Source: Rhodoferax antarcticus ANT.BR (GTDB lineage: Bacteria; Pseudomonadota; Gammaproteobacteria; Burkholderiales; Burkholderiaceae_C). Taken from it: a DNA stretch of 64,000 bases. Positions 6,680 to 15,416 of the stretch are shown here, piece after piece. The notes under the pieces are model-generated. The model was not told the DNA's origin. It saw only the letters and a list, made by a program, of their open reading frames with translations, and made no database searches. Every line of letters starts with the position of its first letter. The stretch's first letter is position 1. The stretch lies in contig NZ_MSYM01000005.1 of assembly GCF_001938565.1 (NCBI RefSeq), positions 1 to 64,000 of the forward strand. Reading direction: 5' to 3'. Position numbers and translations under genes: made by a program.

Positions 6680-7780
6680 CTATCTCTCGGAACGTGTCAA
6701 TGACTTTGCATCACCGTTGAACATATATTTACTGAGCAGGGTGTAGTGTTTCGGTTGGGATTTCGGCTTCGGTTTCCTTTTTTGGTGGTGGATTGATTCC
6801 CAAGCGGCTGTGGGAAGTTGGGCAGGCGTTGGGCGGCGACCTTTGAATCGGTTGGGGTAGGCAGCAAAGGCTACATCCAGGGCTGTCTGACGCGTCACGA
6901 TGAGCTCGTGGGCGAGGCCATGGTGAACGCTGTGAGGTGTCATGTGGGCAATGCCACTGTGGCGGTGCTCATCGTTGAACCAGGCGAAGAAAGTTTGGCA
7001 GTGCGCGCGTGCATCTTCGATTGAGCCAAAGCGCTCGGGAAAGTCAGGGCGGTATTTGAGCGTCTTGAACTGCGCCTCTGAGTATGGGTTGTCGTCGGAC
7101 GTGTAGGGCCTGCTGTGGCTTTTGGTGATGTCCAAATCGACCAGCAAACTGGCCACCGGTTTGGAGCGCATGCTGGCACCTCGGTCGGCGTGCAGACTGA
7201 GCGTACCCGGCGCGATATTTTGACGCTGGGCGGTGTCCTCAATCAACTGCGTGGCAAGCTCGGAACACTCGCGCGGCGCGATAAGCCAGCCGACCACGTA
7301 GCGGCTAAAGATGTCCAAAATCACGTAGAGATGAAAGTAGGTCCACTTGGCTGGCCCCTTGAGTTTGGTGATGTCCCAAGACCAAACTTGATTGGGACTG
7401 GTGGCCAACAATTCAGGCTTGGCATAGGCGGTGTGGCGGCGCTGATTGCGTCGCTCGGCGCAGCCACTGTGGGTCTTGAGCAAGCGGTACATTGTGCGCA
7501 CGGAGCCCAGGTAACGGCCCTCATCAAGCAGAGTGGCGTGCACGCTGGCAGGGGCGGTGTCGGCAAAGCGCTCGCTGCCTAAAGTGTCCAGTACCAACTG
7601 CCGCTCGGCCTCGCTCAAGGCCAGGGGTGAGGAGCGCGCCTGGCGTGGCGCTGGTGGCCCCATGATGCTTGCGGCCAGGGTGCGTAGCCGTTGGCGACGC
7701 AGCTCGCCTCGCGTGGTGCCCAGTGCGGAGCAGGCCCTGGCTTCGCCCGTGGTGGGGATGAGTTCGATGACGCCTTGCAT
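6680..7780 (-). CDS. IS3-family transposase OrfB (DDE integrase core)
   Basis: The 366-residue protein has an HTH_21-type segment, then an rve integrase core at about 120-280. The first Asp is in VWSWDITKLKG, the second in LHADRGASM, and the Glu in NPYSEAQFKTLK, so the DDE triad is intact. The ATG overlaps the OrfA stop as TGATG. The OrfB frame stays open upstream to an A8G slippery run in orfA, so an OrfAB fusion by -1 frameshift is the likely active transposase. The last few codons and the stop lie beyond the proposed left inverted repeat, in flanking DNA. Confidence 0.9.
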   Translation of the reverse strand: MQGVIELIPTTGEARACSALGTTRGELRRQRLRTLAASIMGPPAPRQARSSPLALSEAERQLVLDTLGSERFADTAPASVHATLLDEGRYLGSVRTMYRLLKTHSGCAERRNQRRHTAYAKPELLATSPNQVWSWDITKLKGPAKWTYFHLYVILDIFSRYVVGWLIAPRECSELATQLIEDTAQRQNIAPGTLSLHADRGASMRSKPVASLLVDLDITKSHSRPYTSDDNPYSEAQFKTLKYRPDFPERFGSIEDARAHCQTFFAWFNDEHRHSGIAHMTPHSVHHGLAHELIVTRQTALDVAFAAYPNRFKGRRPTPAQLPTAAWESIHHQKRKPKPKSQPKHYTLLSKYMFNGDAKSLTRSER

Positions 7781-8292
7781 CAGATGCTGCCTTGTGCTGA
7801 CGTGGCCAGCGTGAGGCCCATGAGCATAGAAACTTTTTTTTGGACATCGATGATGAGCAGAGCCTGATCCAGTTGGCTTTGCAGCTGGGTGTTTCTATGC
7901 GTGAGCTGCTCCACGCGGCGCGCCTGGGCGAGTTCAAGATTAGGCTTTGGGCCACGCTTTTTTGCATCCAGGGCCAATGCATCGGCGGCTCGGATTTGCT
8001 GACGCCAGTTGCAAAGGTTAGACGAGTAGATGCCCTCACGGCGCATCAGCAAGCCGACCTCGCCGGGTAGCGTGCAGGCGTCAGCCTCGGCGACGATACG
8101 CCGCTTCTCGGCGTTGCTCTTGAAGCGTCGCTTGACGCGCGGGACGACCTCAGTGCTGGCATGAGGCGCTGTCACAGAGGGGGCTGCTTCGGTCGCCCTT
8201 CGGGCTTCCTGCGCTGCCCCCTCTGTGACCGGGATGGCGTCCGTAAAAGGAATGAATTGCACTGTGGCCTTGGAAGAATGTTGTTTACGCAT
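7780..8292 (-). CDS. IS3-family transposase OrfA (helix-turn-helix)
   Basis: The 170-residue protein binds the insertion-sequence ends. A helix-turn-helix lies at about 55-100 (KRRIVAEADACTLPGEVGLL, then NLCNWRQQIR). A leucine-zipper-like helix follows (VEQLTHRNTQLQSQLDQALL). Near its end the codons for VQKKVS include eight A's followed by G, the usual IS3 slippery signal. The N-terminal 50 residues are Ala/Thr-rich and not conserved in my memory of the family. It ends one base into the orfB start. Confidence 0.85.
   Translation of the reverse strand: MRKQHSSKATVQFIPFTDAIPVTEGAAQEARRATEAAPSVTAPHASTEVVPRVKRRFKSNAEKRRIVAEADACTLPGEVGLLMRREGIYSSNLCNWRQQIRAADALALDAKKRGPKPNLELAQARRVEQLTHRNTQLQSQLDQALLIIDVQKKVSMLMGLTLATSAQGSI
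7834..7841 (-). other. Programmed -1 frameshift site A8G
   Basis: Read on the minus strand, the run is CCAAAAAAAAGTTTC. Slipping back one base moves ribosomes from the orfA frame into the orfB frame. That frame has no stop between here and the orfB ATG, so a continuous OrfAB protein results. Confidence 0.7.
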
Positions 8293-8349
8293 GGTGACCT
8301 TTTAACTCACTAAATTGTGAGATGGAGGTGATGCAAGTCATTCTGGCAC

Positions 8350-8746
8350 GGGGGGCATTGAAGTCGAAGATGCACTTGAAATGGCAGAGCAGACCGACAT
8401 CTGACTGACCCGTTTTCTTCTTGATTTGTTGCATCACGAAGATGCGACAGCCGTGAACCGTTGGCATTCCAGGTGGCCGTTGGTGAAAAGGATTGCTGAT
8501 GCGGCGAGTTGTCAGAGTCATTTGGCTGCCGGACAGCGGTCATTCGTGACCGGCAGCAACTGGCCCATTGCGTGAATTCAAGGCTCTGCCGTGTAGGGCA
8601 GCAATGCACCGCATAGCGGGCGCTCCCTCGCTCAATTATCAGTTGACGCATCGGCTGGCTTCGTTGGATCGGAACGGCTGGCCTTTTTGAATCGGAACTG
8701 GTGGCTTTTTTGCGCCGGATAGAGTGGCTTCTTTGGTCGGAATATG
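8350..8746 (+). mobile_element. End of an IS21-like element with repeated terminal motifs (remnant)
   Basis: No intact gene is present. Between about 8650 and 8746 four units of 22-25 bases follow one another, each of the form TGGC-(T-rich)-GG-CGGAA: GGCTGGCTTCGTTGGATCGG, GGCTGGCCTTTTTGAATCGG, GGTGGCTTTTTTGCGCCGGA and TGGCTTCTTTGGTCGGAATA. Such multiple terminal repeats are typical of IS21-family ends. The transposase genes are missing. The end abuts a GST gene that has lost its 5' part. Confidence 0.5.
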
Positions 8747-8756
8747 CAGCCGGGCA

Positions 8757-9161
8757 CAGACACCGGAAAATCTTGAATGGGTCGCCCGTAACGATGGCGT
8801 ATTCAAGCATCACTTGGACCGCTACAAATACCCGTTACGGTATGGCGAAGATGAAGGGTATGAACACAGGGACAAAGCTGTATTCAAGATGTTGGTGCCA
8901 TTGGAAAGCGCAATTGCTCAACATGGCTACATGGGTGGCATCGACCCCTGCGCCACAGACCTCGCGATTTTTCCGTTTGTTCGGCAATTTGCGGCCGTTG
9001 ACCCGGCGTGGTTTGCCCACCAACCGCTGCCAGCATTGCAAGCCTGGCTGGCGGGGTGGATGGCCAGCCCGTTGTTCGCGACGTGCATGGTCAAGTTGCC
9101 CAGTCAGTCGATAAGGCCTTTTCCAACATTGGGAAAGCCAAGAGCGGATACCACCCGATGA
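8757..9161 (+). pseudogene. Glutathione S-transferase, C-terminal fragment
   Basis: The frame reads NDGVFKHHLDRYKYPLRY, then GYMGGIDPCATDLAIFPFVR, DPAWFAHQPLPALQAWLAGW and PLFATCMVKLP. This is the C-terminal helical domain of a GST-like protein, including the ATDLAIFPFVRQ helix. The thioredoxin-like N-terminal domain that binds glutathione is absent, replaced by the IS21-type end. After about 9100 the frame diverges from the family, so the 3' end is probably also altered. The gene cannot be functional as a GST. A short open piece follows at about 9157-9225, ending ALKLALSLSA, without clear identity. Confidence 0.75.
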
Positions 9162-9278
9162 CGGCGCGTTTTATATCGGCACGACAGGTGAGGCATTGAA
9201 ACTGGCCCTGAGCCTGTCGGCCTAAACGCTTGGCTGCTCCTGTCGAAGGCGTTTCTGATGCAGAGTCGTCCGGGACAG

Positions 9279-9629
9279 CTATCTGCTGGGAGTCGAATCC
9301 CCGCAGGGATACTTTCGTGCATTCTTAGCCAGCTTCTGGGCGACCGCATCGTTGAGGTCAACGCCCAGCACTGAGGACAGCCGTACAAGGTAAAGGAGAA
9401 CGTCCGCGAGTTCGTCCCTGACAGCTGTTGCTGTTTTGGGGTCTTGGGCCGCGCCCATAGACTCGTCTTCAGACAGCCATTGAAAGAGCTCAACCAACTC
9501 GCCCACCTCACCCGTCAGCGCCATTGCCAGGTTTTTCGGCGAATGAAATTTCTGCCAGTCACGTTCATCAGCGAATGTCTGCAAAGCCACTTCAAGTGCT
9601 GAGACGTCAATCAGGGAGGGAGTTTTCAT
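9279..9629 (-). CDS. MazG-like nucleotide pyrophosphohydrolase
   Basis: I chose ATG 9629, which gives 116 residues. The all-alpha fold signature is present: FHSPKNLAMALTGEVGELVE with the ExxE metal pair, LFQWLSEDES, and then VRDELADVLLYLVRLS with the ExxD pair. Enzymes of this small group hydrolyse non-canonical or surplus dNTPs (dCTP-type pyrophosphatases). The C-terminus (KNARKYPCGDSTPSR) departs from the usual KYP-V-x-K ending, so the last ~10 residues may come from a recombination joint. It sits alone among broken genes. Confidence 0.8.
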   Translation of the reverse strand: MKTPSLIDVSALEVALQTFADERDWQKFHSPKNLAMALTGEVGELVELFQWLSEDESMGAAQDPKTATAVRDELADVLLYLVRLSSVLGVDLNDAVAQKLAKNARKYPCGDSTPSR

Positions 9630-9989
9630 TGCGGTCTTTCTTTTCGGGTCGTTGCAGGGGCGTAGCGGGTTGATTTGACTTCCAGGAGTTTGCACCAACG
9701 CAAAGTCCCGTAATGACATCGAGCCAAACCCGCGTCTTCCCCTCGGCTTGGCGGGTTGGGGGGTTATCTGGCACGTCAAGAGTTTGCGCCAGCACGCCAT
9801 GTCCCAACGTCAGTCAACCCCTTTCGACTTGTTCACGCCATTGGTCGGCCGGTTAGTTGATGCCTGCGCCGGGCCAATTGGGCCGCCCACCGGTTTTGGC
9901 GCGCGGTGCGATGATGGTCCGCCTTAAGGATTGACATACCAAAAAAGCCCTCCTCTTTCGAAATCTCAGCCACGCCAGCGAGCACCCCG
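9630..9989. other. Gene-free stretch
   Basis: I see no supported gene or structured element in these ~360 bases. Open frames on the minus strand here are antisense to the EcsC-like gene and show no known motif. Confidence 0.5.
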
Positions 9990-10406
9990 GTGGTCGCTCG
10001 GGTCAGCGCTGCAATTTTGGCTTTGGTGACGGTCATTCCACGATCCACCGAAGCCAAATCTGCCGCGCCTGACACCCGGGCCCAGGAGCTTGCTGAAGCG
10101 GCATGCCGGACCACAGCCAAGATTTCTGGCCTTGCAGCATTGGCTCCCGGCCCGTTGGGCTTGCTCACCGTGCTTGCGGACGTGATTGCATTGTGGAAAA
10201 TTCAGAGCCAATTGGTCGCAGACATCGCAGCTGTCTACGGCAAGACGGCCACTCTGGGCAAAGAACAAATGCTGTACTGCCTTTTCAAACATTCGGCATC
10301 CCAGACCATTCGCGATGTTGTCTACCGTGCTGGTGAGCGATATGTCGTTGGACCGGTTAGTTTGAAGATTCTTCACATAGTTTTCAAAGACGAGGGTGTC
10401 GACTAG
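9990..10406 (+). pseudogene. EcsC-family protein, C-terminally truncated
   Basis: The 138-residue frame begins with a secretion-signal-like stretch (ARVSAAILALVTVIPRS). It continues with EcsC-family sequence: GPLGLLTVLADVIALWKIQS, then VADIAAVYGKTATLGKEQML, then YCLFKHSASQTIRDVVYRAG. Related proteins run on for another 60-80 residues with a conserved glycine-rich helix; here the frame stops at 10404-10406 after VFKDEGVD. This is why I call it truncated. The role of EcsC proteins is poorly known. A shortened but expressed protein cannot be excluded. Confidence 0.6.
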
Positions 10407-10530
10407 GTGGCTTTATTTAGGCAGCGTGTCCGCGTAACCCTGTCTGGCTGAGCGTCGACGCAGCCTAGACGATTCGGCCAACGGCTCGCGTTCAGGCGGC
10501 CACAGCCTCTGGCAGAACAGGCAACTCCTG

Positions 10531-11022
10531 TCATGGGAAGATCATGTTGTTATCGTTCCTCAAGCATTCAGGTGGCGTGCCATAACCGGTAGAGCGCACC
10601 TGTTGCTCCTGGGAAATCTCCACCTGGAACCACTGGCAGAAGTGGTTTTCATAACGATAGTTCCATACCACACCGCGTGAGCGGCCTAGCCCCTGAGTCT
10701 CGCTGGGCCGCCCCAGGCGTTGGCGAACTTCGTCCTGGGTCATGCCGGCGGTGATTTGGTTGAAGTTCAACTCGGTCAACACCTGCTCAATCTCGATGAT
10801 CTTGCCATTGGGGTCGACATCCACAAACCAGGTGTGATGCCCCATGGGACCACGCGGGAATTCCAGCCGGGTGCCGGTGGCGGTCTGGCGCACCGTGTCG
10901 GGTTGGCCCATTTGAGCCACCAGTTGGGCCTCGGTCATGCCGCTTGTCTGGGCGGGTGGCGCATAGCCACTGCACGCCGTCAGAAACGACAACCCCATCA
11001 AGCTCCAAGTAGATAAACGCAT
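10531..11022 (-). CDS. SmpA/OmlA (BamE-like) lipoprotein
   Basis: The start is ATG 11022, with GGGAG upstream, giving 163 residues. The signal peptide ends in a lipobox LTAC with Cys17, so an outer- or inner-membrane lipoprotein is expected. Two similar repeats follow: MTEAQLVAQMGQPDTVRQTA and then MTQDEVRQRLGRPSET, the SmpA/OmlA (BamE) hallmark. BamE helps the Bam complex insert outer-membrane proteins, but the doubled domain and length differ from BamE itself, so a paralogue of unknown client is more likely. It stands alone between broken genes. Confidence 0.75.
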   Translation of the reverse strand: MRLSTWSLMGLSFLTACSGYAPPAQTSGMTEAQLVAQMGQPDTVRQTATGTRLEFPRGPMGHHTWFVDVDPNGKIIEIEQVLTELNFNQITAGMTQDEVRQRLGRPSETQGLGRSRGVVWNYRYENHFCQWFQVEISQEQQVRSTGYGTPPECLRNDNNMIFP

Positions 11023-11129
11023 CACAGTAACTCCCGTTTGACTGGTTGATATTGGAGCCGCCTTTGACGGCATTTGAATCTGCAAGTTCAGGTAGGGACA
11101 CTTTAGCAACAAACGCCAAGAACGCTGCG

Positions 11130-11726
11130 CTAGCTGTTCTTGAAGCTGGCGCCGCCGGTGCCCCATTCGGTGACGAGCGGCGGCATCAGGCGCACGCGCG
11201 CGAGGAAGGTGCCTGGCGTTTCCTGCGCGATGTTGGAACCCGCCGGCGCCTGTGAATTGGCCTGCAAGTAGGCATGCCACTGCACCAACAGCTCGGGGCG
11301 GAAGAAGACGAACACGTTTCTGGCGCGGGGCTCAGGGTCTAGCCCGTTGGTGAAATGGGTTTCTACCCCGGTGGACTCCCACAAGAAGGGCAAGGGCCTG
11401 CGCCATGCGGGCAGGCTGCTGGGCAGGCCTTGGGCGTAGCGACCACTTTGTACTTCTACGCCAAGGAGGGTGGCGCCCTCTTTCTTGGCCTCGATCACGC
11501 CGCAGGCTTTGCCGTTCACATACAGCAGGTAGTCGGCAAAGCCAAAGCCAAAGCCGGGGTTGAGGGGGAATTCACCGATGGCCACGCCAGTGGCGGCGTG
11601 AATGTTGGCACTGGCCACATTGCAGACGTGCCAACCGGCTGCGCTTAGCAGTGTGTCAATGCTGACTCTGGCTTTTTGCTTTGGCGTCACGAACTCCCCT
11701 TTCGTCTCGTCCAAGTTTACAAGCAA
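11130..11726 (-). pseudogene. Type I restriction endonuclease HsdR, N-terminal fragment
   Basis: The 198-residue frame matches the nuclease end of HsdR: FADYLLYVNGKACGVIEAKK holds the Asp and Glu-x-Lys of the PD-(D/E)xK site, followed by VEVQSGRYAQGLP, RPLPFLWESTGVETHFTNG and DPEPRARNVFVF. The helicase motor (over 700 residues) is gone, and no hsdM or hsdS gene is near. The last ~30 residues are out of family. Without the motor it cannot act as a type I enzyme. A dispersed repeat lies right upstream at 11729-11785 and may mark the joint. Confidence 0.8.
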
Positions 11727-11728
11727 AC

Positions 11729-11785
11729 TATGCCTGTAGCGCTTATTGGATAAGCGCCAATAGCTTCTTTTTTTATAGCAAAATC
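11729..11785 (+). repeat. Dispersed repeat, copy 3
   Basis: The copy reads TGCCTGTAGCGCTTATTGG, then ATAAGCGCCAATAGCTTCTT and TATAGCAAAATCC. It lies between the HsdR fragment and the 3' end of glmS. Confidence 0.75.
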
Positions 11786-11794
11786 CGCTTTACT

Positions 11795-13663
11795 TCACTC
11801 CACCGTGACGCTCTTGGCCAGGTTGCGTGGCTTGTCCACATCTGTCCCCCGCGCACAAGCGGTGTGGTACGCCAGCAGTTGCAGCGGCACCACGTGCAGC
11901 ATGGGCGACAGTTCGCCGTAGTGCTCGGGCATGCGGATCACATGCAGGCCCTCGGCGCTTTCTATCTTGGAATCGGCATCGGCCAGCACATACAGCACGC
12001 CGCCACGGGCGCGCACCTCGTGCATGTTGCTCTTGAGTTTTTCCAGCAGCGCGTCGTGCGGCGCAACGGTCACCACTGGCATCGCGCTGGTCACCAATGC
12101 CAGCGGACCATGTTTAAGTTCTCCGGCCGGGTAGGCTTCGGCGTGGATATAGCTGATTTCCTTGAGTTTCAGAGCGCCTTCCAGGGCAATCGGGTAGTGC
12201 ATGCCCCGCCCTAGAAACAGCGCGTTTTCCTTGGCGGCAAAGTCTTCTGCCCAGGCGATCACCTGGGGCTCGAGCGCCAGCACGGCTTGCAAGGCGGCTG
12301 GCAGATGGCGCATGGCCTTGATGTGGCGGGCTTCCTCAGTGTCGGACAACATCCCGCGTGACTGAGCCAGCGCCAAGGTCAGCAAAAACAGCCCGGCCAG
12401 CTGCGCGGTAAAGGCTTTGGTAGAGGCTACGCCAATCTCAACCCCGGCGCGGGTGATGTAGGCCAGCTCGCACTCGCGCACCATGGCGCTGGTGGCCACG
12501 TTGCAAATGGTTAGGGTGTGCGTCATACCCAGACTTTGGGCGTGGCGCAGGGCGGCCAGGGTATCGGCGGTTTCGCCGCTTTGGGTGATGGTGACCACCA
12601 GGGTGCGGGGGTTGGGCACCGAGTCGCGGTAACGGTATTCGCTGGCCACTTCGACCTGGGTGGGGATTTTGGCGATGCTTTCCAGCCAGTATTTGGCGGT
12701 GCAGCCGCTGTAATAACTGGTGCCACAAGCCAGGATCAGCACCGAATCGATGTCTTTGAAGACCCTGGCAGCACTGGCATCTGCACCGTCAAACAGCTCG
12801 GGCTGGATGCTGGTGACGCCTTCAAGGGTGTCGGCAATGGCACGCGGCTGCTCAAAAATCTCTTTTTGCATGTAGTGGCGGTAGGGGCCCAGCTCGGCTG
12901 CGCCACTGTGCGCGTGCACGGTTTTTACCGGGCGCTGCGCTGCGGTGAGCGGCTTAAAGGCCTTGTCCACCAGCCAGTATTTGCCCAGCTGGATGTCGGC
13001 CACATCGCCCTCTTCCAGGTAGACGATCTGGTCTGTCACACCAGCCAGCGCCATGGCATCGCTGGCCAGGTAATGCGACTGGCTGTCTGGCCCCACGCCC
13101 AGAATTAATGGCGAGCCGACGCGCGCACCTATCAGCCGGTGCGGCTCGTCCTTACAAAACACCGCAATCGCGTAAGCGCCACGCAGCGAACCCAAGGCCG
13201 CCTTGACGGCCTCGAACAAATCGCCGTCGTACAGGCTGTCGACCAAGTGGCAGATGACCTCGGTGTCGGTCTGGCTTTGAAACAGATAGCCTTTGGCCTG
13301 CAAGCTAGCACGTAGCTCATCGTGGTTTTCAATGATGCCGTTGTGCACTAAGGCAATGCGTCCGGGGCGGCTGGAAGCATCGGCACCCGGGCCGTGGCTG
13401 AAATGCGGGTGCGCGTTGTGCACCGCCGGCGCGCCGTGGGTGGCCCAGCGGGTGTGGGCAATGCCGGTGGTGCCTTGCAGGTGTGTGGTGGCGATCTGCG
13501 CCATCAGCTCTGAAACGCGCGCGGTGCTGCGGGCACGTTTCAGGCCATTGGCGTACACCGCCACGCCGCAAGAGTCATAACCCCGGTACTCCAGCCGGGC
13601 CAGGCCCTGCACCAGAATGGGAACGATGTTTTGGTTGGAAACCGCGCCGACAATGCCACACAT
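11795..13663 (-). CDS. glmS: Glutamine--fructose-6-phosphate aminotransferase
   Basis: Makes glucosamine-6-phosphate from fructose-6-phosphate and glutamine, the first step to UDP-GlcNAc. I chose ATG 13663 (622 residues) because the mature protein must begin with Cys after Met: [14 protein letters not shown] lies just upstream. The class II amidotransferase domain (1-230) has [13 protein letters not shown] and [12 protein letters not shown]. Two SIS domains follow ([24 protein letters not shown]-type [20 protein letters not shown]), and the C-terminus [13 protein letters not shown] is canonical. The partner glmU lies 1.9 kb upstream on the same strand. No ribozyme-like leader is visible. Confidence 0.97.
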   Translation of the reverse strand: MCGIVGAVSNQNIVPILVQGLARLEYRGYDSCGVAVYANGLKRARSTARVSELMAQIATTHLQGTTGIAHTRWATHGAPAVHNAHPHFSHGPGADASSRPGRIALVHNGIIENHDELRASLQAKGYLFQSQTDTEVICHLVDSLYDGDLFEAVKAALGSLRGAYAIAVFCKDEPHRLIGARVGSPLILGVGPDSQSHYLASDAMALAGVTDQIVYLEEGDVADIQLGKYWLVDKAFKPLTAAQRPVKTVHAHSGAAELGPYRHYMQKEIFEQPRAIADTLEGVTSIQPELFDGADASAARVFKDIDSVLILACGTSYYSGCTAKYWLESIAKIPTQVEVASEYRYRDSVPNPRTLVVTITQSGETADTLAALRHAQSLGMTHTLTICNVATSAMVRECELAYITRAGVEIGVASTKAFTAQLAGLFLLTLALAQSRGMLSDTEEARHIKAMRHLPAALQAVLALEPQVIAWAEDFAAKENALFLGRGMHYPIALEGALKLKEISYIHAEAYPAGELKHGPLALVTSAMPVVTVAPHDALLEKLKSNMHEVRARGGVLYVLADADSKIESAEGLHVIRMPEHYGELSPMLHVVPLQLLAYHTACARGTDVDKPRNLAKSVTVE

Positions 13664-13705
13664 AAGCTGCTCCGTTGAGTGAGGCACGCATCGTAGAAGC
13701 TAGCG

Positions 13706-13784
13706 CATGAAATATGTAGTCTATTTTTTATGATTGCTATTCAAATATTTCATGAATTGAACTTTGTGTTTAAATATTTCAAAT
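13706..13784. promoter_or_regulatory. AT-rich region with three AAATATTTCA-type motifs
   Basis: CATGAAATATG (13706-13716), AAATATTTCATG (13743-13754) and TAAATATTTCAAAT (13771-13784) form direct and inverted copies. The stretch is strikingly AT-rich for this genome. It precedes a transporter remnant and an Lrp/AsnC gene, so these may be Lrp-type operators. Confidence 0.45.
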
Positions 13785-13799
13785 AGTAAACATTTTTGA

Positions 13800-13997
13800 A
13801 TGAATAAATCACTCTCTTGGCGCCACTTCTTGCTGTTTGTGGCGATGAACGGGCACATTTCGCCCGGGCTGGCCTCGTTGGTGATTCAGGTGCAGGTGTT
13901 TTTCACCATTGGGCTGGCGCCGGTGATGGCGGGGCTGGCGCTGAACCTGCTGTGGCCGATGCTGCGCCAGCGACTGCTTAGGAGACCCGCGCGATGA
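13800..13997 (+). pseudogene. EamA/DMT transporter with internal deletions
   Basis: The 65-residue open frame is a patchwork of one EamA-type exporter in the right order: an N-terminal start (MNKSLSWRHFLLF), a middle piece (GHISPGLASLVIQVQVFFTI) typical of the second repeat, and a C-terminal piece (MAGLALNLLWPMLRQRLLR). A full protein has about 290 residues and ten membrane helices. Two in-frame deletions best explain this. It overlaps the Lrp/AsnC regulator start by 4 bases, the usual regulator-exporter pairing for amino-acid efflux. It cannot transport. Confidence 0.65.
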
Positions 13998-14485
13998 CCC
14001 CTATCGAACTTGACGCCATTGACCTGCACCTGCTGGAGCAGTTGCAAACCGATGCCTCGCTGAACAACCATGCGCTGGCCGAACGGGTGCATGTGTCGCC
14101 GCCCACCTGTCTGCGCCGAGTCAAACGGCTCAAAGAGGTGGGATTGATCGAGCGCGAGATTGCCGTGTTGAGTGTCGACACCCTGGCCAATGTCATTGGC
14201 CACGGGCTCACCGCGGTGGTCGAGATCACGCTAGACCGGCAAGACCAGGAGGCGCTGGAAGCGTTTGAGCAACGCGTGCAGAGCGATGACGCCGTGCAGC
14301 AGTGCTACCGCGTCTCGCCCGGGCCAGACTTTTGCCTGATCGTGCACGCTGCCAACATGCCGGACTACCTGGCGTTGAGCCAGCGGCTGTTTACCTTCGA
14401 TGCCAATGTGCGCAATGTAAAGAGCTTTTTCAGCCTCAAGCGCAGCAAGTTCGGGGCACGGGTGCCGCTGCCGAAGGCACCGTGA
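13994..14485 (+). CDS. Lrp/AsnC-family transcriptional regulator
   Basis: The 163-residue protein has an N-terminal AsnC-type winged helix (DLHLLEQLQTDASLNNHALA, then VSPPTCLRRVKRLKEVGLI) and a C-terminal RAM/AsnC ligand domain (VVEITLDRQDQEALEAFEQR, then VSPGPDFCLIVHAANMPDYL). Such proteins sense amino acids and control their transport or breakdown. Its start overlaps the stop of the exporter remnant (ATGA), so the pair was once one operon; the regulator looks intact while its target is destroyed. The motifs at 13706-13784 may be its operators. Confidence 0.9.
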   Translation: MTPIELDAIDLHLLEQLQTDASLNNHALAERVHVSPPTCLRRVKRLKEVGLIEREIAVLSVDTLANVIGHGLTAVVEITLDRQDQEALEAFEQRVQSDDAVQQCYRVSPGPDFCLIVHAANMPDYLALSQRLFTFDANVRNVKSFFSLKRSKFGARVPLPKAP

Positions 14486-14506
14486 GTTTTATAAGCTTTA
14501 TTGACC

Positions 14507-14562
14507 TCTAGCCCTTATGTATCAAGCGTCAATAGCTACTACGTAAATAGCAGTCAGGTAAG
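14507..14562 (+). repeat. Dispersed repeat, copy 4
   Basis: The copy reads TGACCTCTAGCCCTTATG, then ATCAAGCGTCAATAGCTACT and AAATAGCAGTC. It lies between the convergent Lrp and histidine kinase genes and overlaps the last codons of the kinase. Confidence 0.8.
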
Positions 14563-15378
14563 CGGCAAGGTGATGGTTACGCGGCAACCGACATTAACTT
14601 CGGCAGCAATAGCGATGGCACAGCCCATGCGTTCGGCGATCTTGCGGCATTGCACCAGCCCGAGGCCCAGGCCTTCAAACTCACGCGCCGGGTGCAGCCG
14701 GCCAAACACCTGAAACAGCGCTTTGGCCTGCTCTGGGGCAAAACCCACGCCGTTGTCGCTGAGGGTGATCTGGCAAGCGGGCGCTCCTGCTCCCGGATCC
14801 GCACCCGTACTCGCCGACGCCTGCGCTGGTGCCATTTGCCACGTCAAGCTGATCTGCGCTGGTGCACGGCTGCTGCTGAATTTCAGAGCGTTGTCCAGCA
14901 CCTGCGCCAGCAGTTGGCGTAGCAGAGCTGCATCGGCCAGCACAGGCGGCACATCGGCGGCCAGCTGCCATAGCACTTGGGAAGGTGTTGGTGTAGGCAG
15001 TTGCGCTGGCGAGTGAGTTTGCGCCTGGGTTGGCACCGGCGCGCCCAACGCATCCACCAGCTCGCGCACCATGGCGCTCACATTCACCGACTGCAGATTC
15101 ACAGGCTGCGTGCCCAGCCGCGAGAGCTGGGTCAGCCCCTCCAACTGGCGCGTCAGCAACTGGGCTGACTGGCGAATGGTGTCCAAGTGCGCGGCCATCT
15201 CAGCAGGCATGTCTGGCCAGTCCTCAACCATGATTTGCGCATAGGCGTTGATGTGGCGCAGCGGCGCGCGCAGGTCATGCGAGACGATGTAGGTGAACTG
15301 TTGCAACTCGGCCCGCGCGGCGTCTAGTTGGCGCTGGAGCTGCGCCAAAGATATGTCAGAGGGGGAGTTTTCGGCCAT
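14554..15378 (-). CDS. Soluble sensor histidine kinase
   Basis: From ATG 15378 (a GTG at 15414 is possible) the protein has about 274 residues and no membrane segment. The phospho-acceptor box is FTYIVSHDLRAPLRHINAYA with its His. The catalytic domain shows an N box (LLAQVLDNALKFSS), G1 (SDNGVGF) and G2 (GLGLGLVQCRKIAERMG). No input domain is present, so it may be regulated by a partner or act as a phytochrome-like output module. No response regulator lies next to it. A long hairpin element (15417-15494) sits directly upstream of its start and would lie in its leader. Confidence 0.85.
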   Translation of the reverse strand: MAENSPSDISLAQLQRQLDAARAELQQFTYIVSHDLRAPLRHINAYAQIMVEDWPDMPAEMAAHLDTIRQSAQLLTRQLEGLTQLSRLGTQPVNLQSVNVSAMVRELVDALGAPVPTQAQTHSPAQLPTPTPSQVLWQLAADVPPVLADAALLRQLLAQVLDNALKFSSSRAPAQISLTWQMAPAQASASTGADPGAGAPACQITLSDNGVGFAPEQAKALFQVFGRLHPAREFEGLGLGLVQCRKIAERMGCAIAIAAEVNVGCRVTITLPLT

Positions 15379-15416
15379 GTGAGACTTGAATTCAAACACT
15401 CGCGTGTCCAACACAT

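Larger units (their letters stand above)
6695..8348 (-). mobile_element. IS3-family insertion sequence
   Basis: Two overlapping transposase genes are flanked by similar imperfect inverted ends. At the left is TGTCAATGACTTTGCATCACC (6695-6715). At the right, the reverse complement of 8327-8348 starts TGCCAGAATGACTTGCATCA. Total length is about 1.65 kb. I could not find a certain target duplication, so the outer limits may be off by a few bases. The element is oriented leftward and lies just upstream of the hypothetical gene at 6364-6669. Confidence 0.75.

Noticed and set aside
9284..9304. tRNA T-arm-like sequence (GGGGATTCGACTCCC on the minus strand)
   Set aside because: The flanks do not fold into an acceptor, D or anticodon arm, and it lies inside the MazG-like frame. 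It could be an old attachment-site scrap, but nothing more supports it.
9833..10168. Minus-strand 111-codon frame opposite the EcsC-like gene
   Set aside because: The opposite strand carries clear EcsC-family sequence. The minus frame has no known motif.
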